Of a DNA stretch of 64,000 nt, positions 55,906 to 64,000 are shown in pieces. Position numbers and translations under genes: made by a program. Positions within the stretch are counted from its first letter, which is position 1, and every line of letters begins with the position of its first letter. The notes below the pieces were generated by a model that worked only from the letters and a program-made list of their open reading frames with translations, was not told the DNA's origin and did no database searches. The stretch comes from Craterostigma plantagineum. Its lineage: Eukaryota; Streptophyta; Magnoliopsida; Lamiales; Linderniaceae. The stretch spans positions 12,339,501 through 12,403,500 of the forward strand of contig JAPQWV010000017.1 in NCBI GenBank assembly GCA_027422505.1, read 5' to 3'.

Positions 55906-56982
55906 CCCGTTGGAACCCAGCCCCTACCAAATCCAGAGTAGAAATGGGATCATATCACAATGAATTTCATCGTTGGGTTACCCAAAATGATGAAAGGCCA
56001 CGATTCTATTTGGGTGATTGTTGATCGCCTAACTAAATCAGCCCATTTCCTTCCAATCATTTCTACGTTTTCCAAACGCTATGCTTAATTATATATTAAG
56101 GAAATTATCCGACTCCATAGAATTTCGACCTCTATTGTCTCGGATCGAGATTCGAGATTTTTGTCGAACTTTTGGCAGAGCTTGCTGAAAGCAATGGGAA
56201 CCAAGTTCGCATTCAGTACTGCTTACCATCCCCAAACCGACGGGAAGTCTGAGCGAACAATTCAGACACTTGAGGATATGCTACGGGCATCGTACTCGAC
56301 TTCAAAAGAAACTGGAGTAAGTAGCTGCCACTGATAGAGTTTTCTTACAACAATAGTTTCCACGCTACAATCGGCATGGCACCGTACGAGACTTTATACG
56401 GGCGTAAGTGCCGATCCCCAGTCCATTGGGACGAAATCGGTGAGCGAACACCCGATATGATCCGAGAAATGACAGAAGCTGTGACGAAAATTCGGGAAAG
56501 AATGCGAACAGCTTAGAGTCGTCAAAAGAGTTATGCAGATCACAGAAGACGACCTTTAGAGTTCGCATATGACGATCAAGTATTTCTAAAGATTTCCCCG
56601 ATGAAAGGAGTAAAGCGTTTCGGAAGAAAGGGTAAGCTCAGTCCCTTATACATAGGCCCCTTCAGGATTTTGAAACGAGTCGGCGAAGTTGCATACAAGT
56701 TAGAATTGCCAGCCTCGTTATTGCAAGTTCACGACGTATTCCACGTATCGACATTACGAAAATACGTCGTGGACCCAGAGTCACGTGATCCAGACTCCTC
56801 TATCAACTTAAGCCTGTAGAAATTATGATGTACGAGTCGAAACGGTTACGGAATAAGACTATTCCGTTTGTTAAAGTGTTGTGGCGAAATCAATCAATTG
56901 AGGAAGCCACGTGGGAGCATGGGGATGATATGAGAATTCGTTATCCCGAATTTTCTAGTTGGCGTAATTCGGGGACGAAATT
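55906..56982 (+). pseudogene. Chromovirus integrase and chromodomain fragment
   Basis: Order: [133 protein letters not shown], then a chromodomain (VLWRNQSIEEATWEHGDDMR). It matches 19976-21056 but is more decayed, with stops near 56087, 56330, 56516 and 56817. RT, RNase H and gag are not present. Confidence 0.9.
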
Positions 56983-57006
56983 GTTTTGGGGGGAGGGGGG
57001 AGAGAA
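56983..57006 (+). other. Polypurine tract of chromovirus
   Basis: TTTTGGGGGGAGGGGGGAGAGAA directly before the LTR start TGTAAGACCCG. Confidence 0.88.
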
Positions 57007-59950
57007 TGTAAGACCCGTAAATTTTAATGCAGGGAGTTTGATGTGATTAGCTATGTAATGCACTAAAAATCGTAATAAAGGAATTTGAGATCTTTGGAAT
57101 AAAATTATAAATTCTAATAGATTCAAATTAGTTTCGAAATTTTACAAAGGACTTCAACGAAATTAATAACATTAGAATACCTTAATTTGAGCTAAAAATT
57201 GATTTAACTTCTATAGAACAAAGCCGAAAATCATTAAAAGTAGATGATAACAATAGATTACTTAAAGAGGAGGGAAATAATATGGCACCACCTTGTCGCA
57301 TCATCCTCATTTTTCAAAGCACTAGTGTATATCCATAAATCATTTGATAAAACTCCCAAGTTGGAAAAAGGAAGAGCAAGAAACGAAGATAGGAGATAGG
57401 AGGAAAGAAGTCTTAATAAGCTCAAGCCCTTACACTAATTCGAAGGCCCTTACACTAATTCGAAGGAGTCAAAAGTTAAGAAGGTGAGAATTATATCATC
57501 ATCATGTAACCTTTTTATAGCTGATATGTATTCATATACTTTTAGCATACATAATCATGCGGTTATAGGAAGGCTCGAAATATATAGGTTTAGAAAACCC
57601 TAACTATCTAAGCTTTGGTGTGTTATCATAGATATTAATATGATGTGTTTCAACGAATTTTGAACCATGGGATATTCATGAGAATTCAATATAAGGTTGT
57701 ACCATTTTCCAGGTTAGTAATAACTTTTGAAGGTGATTATGGTAGTATAAGAATTCTAGCGAATTTAGAATATTAAGTGCTCTTAAGAAATTTGAATGCA
57801 CTTCCGGGCGACGTGGAGGTCAAATAATCGAGCGATTTTAGAAATTTACATGAACTATCGGGCGACTTGAACAACACGGCGAATATGGGCTTCGACAATT
57901 GAACAAATCGGGGCGATGAAAATGATAAGAGCTAAACAATCGGGAGAAAGAGCTTCGAAATGGGGACTTTCGCCGTGTTACCTAAGCACCACAAGGAATC
58001 GGCTGATTTGAGGATGTGATGAATCGGGCGATTTGCTGCTGAAATAAACATTCGGCGAAAGTAAACCCAAGCATGACGTATCTGGCGATTTGATGCTTAA
58101 AGAATCGGCCGACACTAGGGCTTGAACGGGCCATTTTATGACCAAAGAATGATCAGGCGATTTTATGACCAAAGAATTATCGACGAAACTAGGGTTGAAC
58201 GTAACAAATCGGGCGATTCTACATATACTGTCGCCGAGATTTTATGTGAATTAGGGTTGACCCGACTTTGACCAATATTATAATAAATCTTCGGACGAAA
58301 CTAAATTAGGTATCAAGTCGGGTAATTACTTAACTTAAATTAGGGTTACCGAAATTTTTGGTTTTTTATTTTAATCAGTTCGGTTTCGGTTACCGACCGA
58401 AAACCGAAATTAAAAAAAAAATTAATTTTGGGGACAAAATAATATTAATACCAAAACCGAATTAATTTATATATATATTTAATTATTTTTAATAAATATA
58501 TATATATATATAAATATTGGGAAAAATAATATTTTAATAACCAAATCGAAATAATTTATATATATTATTTAATTTATTAAATATATATGAATTAATTTAT
58601 TAAATTTCGGTTTTTTTCGGTTTTTATTCGGTTAACCGATTTACCGAATCGACGGTTGGGTTCATACCGAAATTTTGGTTTTCATTAATTTCGGTTTTTA
58701 TTAATTTATTAAATTTTCGGTTTTCTATTTTTAAGAACCGAGAACCGACGGTTGGGTTCATACCGAAATTTTGGTTTTCGGTTCGGTAATTCGGTTAACC
58801 CGACTTTTGAACACCCCTACTAATATCAGGCGAATTATTGAGGGTTTCTGCAAGTTACCATCGACCTCTAGACTAGTATTAAAATATAATTAGTTTATAC
58901 AAGTACACGAATTAGAATGCATACTAATGATGTTTATAAGTTTAGGGTCCGAGGTTTAGGAATTTCATCAGATATCGTGACTGCTTTTAGCAGGAAGACA
59001 GGTAGGTGAATTATTCATCTACAACGCGTAAACACCTACCTGATTTAGATGAACTTATGTGACTCGGTGTGTTACGTGATTTACGTGTTTTACATTTATA
59101 TCGTGTTGCATTAAATTATATGCATGGCATATGCATATCATATCAGGTTGAGAGACATTTACACCGTATTGAGACGGTGATTATTTGAAGTATGGATGAG
59201 CGGGGTAGATTGAAATTATTGTGACTGATGACTCGTCAAGGAGTCGAGGTTAGTACTCGTATGACACCTGATGGCAGGCAGACGTGATCGATCTGTCTAC
59301 TCGGGCCTGAACGTCCCAAGGTGCAAAACCGTCGTGATTGTTATTTTTCAGCGGAAGAAGTGACCTGACATGGCAGTTGCGTGATCGTCAAAATGCTGTC
59401 AGCGTTGGCTACGCCTACGGAAGAGCGACCTAGCAGGGCAGTTGCGTGATCGTCAAAACGCTGCTAGTGTAAGCTTCCGTAGATTGTTGTTACATTATGG
59501 GTGCGCGAGATGTCGAGTCTGACCTAGGGCCCTGTGTTGAGTGATTTGAGATAGGATTGTGGGAAAAGAAAGAGTGTACATTGCATGCGAGACATTGGGG
59601 CTGGAACTGAGTGTACACGTGCATTCATGCTTTTTGTTCACCTACTGGGCAAATCGCTCAGTGTTTACGTGTTGTAGGTACTGAGTCTAACGCTGATATG
59701 CGTCAAGACTGAGGCGGCTGGTGGCGGTGCTCCACGGACTTTTGAGGGCGGGGCAGGACATGGATGAAGACCTGTGGAGCGACTTCAGGGGTTTTGTTCT
59801 TTTGACATTTTGGGGGCTTCGGCCATTGTACAGAGTTGACTTTGTAAATATTCTTTTATCGTAATATATTATAAATTTGGAAAAAGTTTTTGTTAGACGG
59901 GCCTTCAACGGCTTACGTTGCGGAAATCCGCCACTAATCCTAATTAGAAA
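57007..59950 (+). mobile_element. Chromovirus 3' LTR, about 2.9 kb, last bases lost
   Basis: It starts TGTAAGACCCGTAAATTTTA after the PPT. The right part holds GACGTGATCGATCTGTCTAC, GACCTAGGGCCCTGTGTTGA and GGCTTACGTTGCGGAAATCC, the same blocks as in the inverted solo LTR at 25163. It should end ...GGGTCGCCACA, but after TTAGAAA the sequence changes to GGGAGTTACTATTTACC. It contains a CCGAAAACCG-rich insert (58340-58826). Confidence 0.85.
58340..58826. mobile_element. Possible small DNA element rich in CGGTTAACCG/CCGAAAACCG
   Basis: A sharp change of composition inside the LTR. It has inverted stretches (GGTTACCGACCGAAAACCGA against TTCGGTTTTTATTCGGTTAA), and the right edge is CGACTTTTGAACACCCCTAC, which resembles the GAACACCCCTA end common in small plant hAT-like elements. 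The left edge (TTAGGGTTACCGAAATTTTT) only partly mirrors it, so its class is uncertain. Confidence 0.45.
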
Positions 59951-60159
59951 AGGGAGTTACTATTTACCGCCCCCTTTTTACTTGTTACCGCCCCCTAAAG
60001 GGTTGGAAAAAGACGATTTTGCCCTTATGATATTTAAATTAATTTAAAAAGAAAAAACTATAATAAACAATAAAAATTTCTATTTAAATCTCTATTCCAG
60101 ACAACACTTTCCAAATCACACATCCAAATCAGACAAAAACACAAAATATTGAAATCGCA

Positions 60160-62563
60160 ATGGATCGCCGACAGGGACAAGGAAAGGGAAAGGGTCTATT
60201 TTGACGACTGGTAAGCAAATTAACGTAAAATCATTCGTACGTAGATGGATTACCGAACACGGATCGGAATAGTTCGAAAAAATGGCCGATCGAACGAGAT
60301 TTAGGGTCGGATTTCGGCATGACCGAAACATAATTTCGGTCGGCTAAGTCACGACCGAAACACAATTTCGGTTCTACATATGCGGACCAAAATCATGTTT
60401 CGGTCGTGCCTATGCCGACCGAAATAATATTTCGGTTGGGACAGTGCCGACCGAAATCATGTTTCGGTCGATACTTTTCCGACCGAAATCATGTTTCGGT
60501 CGGTACAGAACCGATCAAAATCATGTTTCGATCGGTACAGATACGATCGAAATCATGTTTCGGTCGGTTTTTTTTTAACTTTTAATTGCAGACCAAGGGT
60601 GGAAAGACCCTACTCGGAGGGAGCAGTAGATCCCCCCCATCGGAGGGATCTGGAGAGCGTCACACGAGGACGCGAGGCGTTGACGCATCCGTTTGTAGAG
60701 AACGAGAGGAGGAGAGGCGGCAGCGAGCGGCTGCTTCTCAGTCCGTATATGCGGATTACGATCCGCATGCGGATGATGGAGCATCTTTTCAGTCATCCGA
60801 CGACGATCTGCCACCGGCCTCCTCAGGTAATTCCATTCTCCTCTATAAACTAACATGCGATGTCGTGTCTTAAAATACGTAAAAGAAATTAAATTTATTT
60901 TTGCGTTATTCGTGAAAAATGAAATAGGGAGCAAGCGTTCCAAGGTCGTTGATGACGATTCCTGGAGGGTGCAGGGGCCACAGCCCGATGGTCCATATGA
61001 TGACGAGGTGATCCCTAGTTATCTGGGGCACATCGCGCCCCGCATCTTGATAGGTGAGGAGGAGAGGCCCCTGCTGAAGTGCGAGCAGTGGGCATTAGTG
61101 CTTGGGAAGCTAAAGAATTGGTACTCCCAATTCCTGCCGGAGACGCAGAGCCAGATCGATGGCACGGGGCTTGTGCACCTCACAGATGCCATGGTGGGTC
61201 ACTTGGATCAGCCTCTATTGTGCGCTTTTGTGGAGCGCTGGCATCCAGACACGAACACCTTCCACATGCCATTTGGGGAGATGACGATCATGCTCCACGA
61301 CGTCTAGCACATCCTGGGTATCCCGATCGACGGAGCGATGGTATCGGGCACCCCAGACGTCGCCGATGGGCAGATCGCGGCGAGGGAGATTATGGGCATC
61401 TCCGCGGATGCGCTCAGGGATTCTTGGAGAGGCGGTGGGATTGCGACGAAAGACGTGATGCAGCGGATGCGGAGGGGGGGGGGGGGTCGGCCGGCAGGGT
61501 TCCAGGCCATCGCTTGGTTGTGGATTCTGTTGGGGTCGACGCTGTTCGTCGACAAGAGCGGGAACCGGGTGAAGTCGGACATCATGCACGAGTTCTACCG
61601 CTCGTTGCCCTCTGCCAGTGGGTACTCGTGGGGTTCGGCCGCTCTCGCTTACCTTTATCGCCAGCTTGGCATGGCAAGCAGGGCGGATGCGAGGGGATTA
61701 GCTGGGTGCCTCTCGTTACTACAGGCGTGGATCTACGAGTACTTCCCATGCTTCCGCCCACACCGTCTCCCCCATCATGTGGAGCCTGGCCAGGCACGAT
61801 CACGCATGTGGTCTGTAGCTCAGCATGAGAGGACGGTCCACCGCTTGACTGATATCCGCCGTCAGATAGATGTCATGACACAAGCGAGGTATCTTAACAA
61901 TTTATGTCTATATTGACGACAATTATTTAAAATTTTTGAAATGTTTTCAGATTGCTTGGCTGCCGTACGGTCCCGATCCAGCTCCTAGCAGCTGAGGACG
62001 ATTTTCGTGGGATGTGTTATATATCGCGATGTCATTGAGCCCTACTCGCCCTCGAGAGTGTTGCGCCAGGTGGGGTACGTGCAGGTCATCCCGCGCCGAT
62101 GAGTCCGCCACGGAAGGCGGTCATGCCAGCAGACCCGACGAGGTATAAGGTGCTTCATTCTGCCGATGCAGCAGAACATGCTTGGCGTCAGTTCCCGTAC
62201 GCCTACATCCTCAACCTCTCGTACATCAATCTGGCCACCGGAGAGTACCTTGGTGAAACCGTTGCAGGGTACATGGACTGGTATGAGCGGCATTCTCATC
62301 CTCGCCTGCTTTCGACGGAGCAGGGATCCTCATCGGCAAGTATACCCCCGCGCAGCCACGCCGACTACGTACGTAATTTAACCTTATTTCGATTTTTTAT
62401 ATTTGTATGTTTAATCGTACGTATTATTGCTATGTACAGTGGTACACCACGATGTACAGCTTGAGTACCGATATGCTAACCAGTATGCATATTGACGGCT
62501 CGACGCATACGGACAAGTTCCGAGATAGGCTGGATGATCGACACGTGGTGTGTGAATGAAAAG
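60160..62563 (+). pseudogene. Plant mobile domain (PMD, MAIN-like) gene, multi-exon, one nonsense codon
   Basis: Proposed exons: 60160-60209 (MDRRQGQGKGKG...), 60592-60826, 60928-61888, 61951-62368 and 62440-62563, with GT...AG borders. The first border is least certain. The large exon has the PMD signature: GTGLVHLTDAMVGHLDQPLL, CAFVERWHPDTNTFHMPFGE, MTIMLHDV-stop-HILGIPID, WILLGSTLFVDKSGNRV, SWGSAALAYLYRQL, LLQAWIYEYFP. Later comes SADAAEHAWRQFPYAY and YMDWYERHSHPRLL. The stop at 61305 replaces the Gln usual in HDV-Q-HILG (CAG to TAG). A further break follows at about 61994. In the host family PMD proteins act in meristem maintenance and silencing. For transposon copies the role is unknown. 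Confidence 0.8.
60321..60570 (+). repeat. 32-bp palindromic minisatellite in the PMD gene's first intron
   Basis: Eight consecutive units of 32 bp, best seen as CCGACCGAAATCATGTTTCG followed by GTCGGTAC and a few variable bases. Each unit is nearly self-complementary (ACCGAAAT CATG TTTCGGT). The unit length is strictly kept although bases differ. Confidence 0.9.
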
Positions 62564-64000
62564 TGCGACAAGTAATAGATAAAACGTATACCTAATTACT
62601 ATCACCGACGTGCGATAGGCAGTGGACCTATCGTTTGTAGTGCAGTAAAGTGAGTAAACGAGTATCAAACACAAGGAATAAATCAAGTCCTAGTAATGAC
62701 CTATCGACTCGATATTTAGCCTAAATAAAGTACGCAAATTGTTTGACGACTTAACCTAACAGACCGCTCCTAAATCAACCAAAAATTCAAAGAAAGCGAC
62801 TAACTGATGCGAGAGTTTCAGATGATAACGATGTGCTCGGGATTCGAATCCCGCTAGGTATAATCGGCTAAGACACTAAAATCGTTCCTACGTGATTTTG
62901 ACTAGATCGCAGTAATTTTCCTACCCGCTCGCGAGTTTGCTGTCGCCCTAAACGCTCGCGGGGATCTAAAATTCAGTAATTACTAAGGGCGAGGATCGAG
63001 TATTTGCTTTCGCCATATACTCGATTCCTATCTTCTACGAACGGCCTAAACGTTGTTTAGCTGTCGCCCTAAACGTTTTCCATACGACTACTTTAACACA
63101 TAGACATATTAAAGTAACGAAACAATTTCATAGAACGATAAATAGTCAAACACATAGTAACGATAATCATAAGTCTTAACTACGAAACATCCTAGCGTTC
63201 ATCTAATCCCAAACACAAAGGGGAATTAGCTACGCATAATAGACGAGAAAACAACGAAAGAAATAAGGAATAAAGGCGAAGAATTTATATTCTTGATATC
63301 CGGATGATCTGCGATGGAAGCGTCGATGATTCTTCGTTCTTCGTTCAATTGGGCGAACTTGTGTTCTTTTGTACTATTTTTCGTCTCTAGAGGGATTAGG
63401 GTTGATCTCTGGTCGGTTATCCCTTTTCTGGGTCGAATTTGGGCTTTTTATAGTGAAATTCGACATTGTCACGGCCTGGGACAAGATAGGCCACGGCCGT
63501 GACACTCTCTGGGCAAAAATTGAGCTCACTGCCGCTCGTCACGGCCTAGTGCAGTAGGGTCACGGCCGTGACCCTCTCAACAGCTTCGCGGCAGTTTTGT
63601 ATTTCTCTCGGATGGAGGTGTAAACGATGTCCGGTTGACCTGAAATTTTAACCATAGATAGAAGACTTGCCAATATTCATTCTGACCACTTAATCCGAGG
63701 TCTAGATTGAGAGATATGAATTTTCTAATGTTGCTGCTGCTATGGGTCACGGCCTGGTGCAATAAGTGTCACGGCCGTGACCATCTTCATTCCAACTCTC
63801 TGCCCAACGTCACGGCCTAGTGCACCATGTGTCACGGCCGTGACCTTCACCAGTTTTCATCGTCTTCGCGCCGTTTTGCCTCGTTTTCGCTTCTTTTCGC
63901 CTGAAACTCATCCTAGAGCCTTATAATACCAAAATAAGTAGAAATGGGGTTAATAAGTGCATAAAATGACTTCGAAAACTCTATTATGAGACAATTAACT
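62564..64000 (-). mobile_element. Athila-type LTR, runs beyond the window
   Basis: It begins TGCGACAAGT and follows 44325-45847 block by block: CGACGTGCGATAGGCAGTGG, ACCTATCGTTTGTAG, GGGATTCGAATCCCGCT, GCTGTCGCCCTAAACG, then TCACGGCC units. About 70 bases of its right end are missing from the window. It interrupts the PMD gene. Internal sequence to the left is absent, so it is a solo LTR or the outer end of an element that continues past 64000. Confidence 0.88.
63465..63850 (+). repeat. TCACGGCC / TCACGGCCGTGA array in second Athila LTR
   Basis: Four paired units near 63470, 63538, 63748 and 63810, each half-site plus full palindrome (CACGGCCTAGTGCA...TCACGGCCGTGAC). The gap between the second and third units holds a 150-bp segment (63590-63740) that also occurs near 1205-1370 and, inverted, near 4925-5046. 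Confidence 0.9.

Larger units (their letters stand above)
59952..62563 (+). mobile_element. DNA-transposon-like unit carrying a plant mobile domain gene, right end lost
   Basis: It starts abruptly after LTR sequence with GGGAGTTACTATTTACCGCC. The CCGCCCCCTTTTTACTTGTTACCGCCCCCT direct repeat follows within 45 bp, which looks like a transposon terminus. The body holds one gene with plant mobile domain similarity. PMD genes occur both as host genes (MAIN/MAIL family) and inside Mutator-like and gypsy elements. The end motif favours the transposon version here. The right side is cut at 62564 by an Athila LTR, so no second terminus is seen. Confidence 0.5.

Noticed and set aside
61079..61828. 249-codon frame overlapping the PMD exon
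   Set aside because: GC-rich shadow frame; the other frame holds the PMD motifs on both sides of the single stop.
62564..64000. 5' LTR of the minus-strand Athila element at 44325-53533
   Set aside because: Orientation fits, but the bases next to its inner edge show no primer site and belong to the PMD gene, so it is a separate insertion.

Overview
This is a stretch of nuclear DNA from a flowering plant, almost certainly a dicot and possibly an asterid (an inference from the style of the retroelement ORFs, not proven). It is AT-rich and dominated by nested LTR retrotransposons: Ty3/gypsy chromoviruses, Athila-type and Tat-like elements, and Ty1/copia-type elements. It also holds one L1-type LINE, a Mutator-like foldback element, a plant-mobile-domain (PMD) transposon gene and a tandem array of Cassandra TRIM elements. 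Only two ordinary host loci are visible. One is an intronless CYP96A-type cytochrome P450 with two frame breaks (34747-36273). The other is a small three-exon gene for anaphase-promoting complex subunit 13 (APC13/BONSAI) on the minus strand (36574-37419). They are convergent, with about 300 bp between their stop codons.

Layout, left to right. 1-2298 is a gypsy LTR cut by the window edge. 2299-3617 is a head-to-tail Cassandra array (three 5S rRNA-like domains, two internal regions with Met-tRNA primer sites). 3618-5809 holds gypsy LTR fragments. 5810-17328 is a minus-strand, copia-type, probably non-autonomous element whose gene (6147-14884) is split by a 5.2-kb LINE with a perfect 16-bp target duplication. 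17329-24337 is a chromovirus 3' end joined in frame to a copia gag that still has its PBS and 5' LTR. 24338-30158 is a related copia-type element holding a solo gypsy LTR with a perfect 5-bp duplication, and that LTR itself holds a 1.39-kb foldback MULE. 30159-34560 is the 5' end of a Tat-like element whose LTR stops 187 bp before the P450 start codon.

After the two host genes, 37480-40480 is a field of tandem and duplicated repeats. 40950-44324 is a decayed plus-strand Athila pol. 44325-53533 is a minus-strand Athila element (3' LTR, PPT, late ORF, pol). It is cut at 53534 by chromovirus LTR and pol sequence of opposite orientation (53534-59950), which contains a second mosaic junction. 59952-62563 is a PMD-type transposon gene, interrupted by an Athila LTR that runs off the window.

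Beyond the usual elements, three things stand out. The palindrome TCACGGCCGTGA and its half-site form regular arrays inside Athila LTRs and the Athila pol-late ORF gap, and a module carrying it also occurs in unrelated LTR sequence. Degenerate arrays of an ATCGGGCGAT/CGATCGAGAAA-like motif recur in many LTRs and leaders. APC13, a locus known in Arabidopsis for repeat-induced silencing, sits here in a repeat-dense setting.
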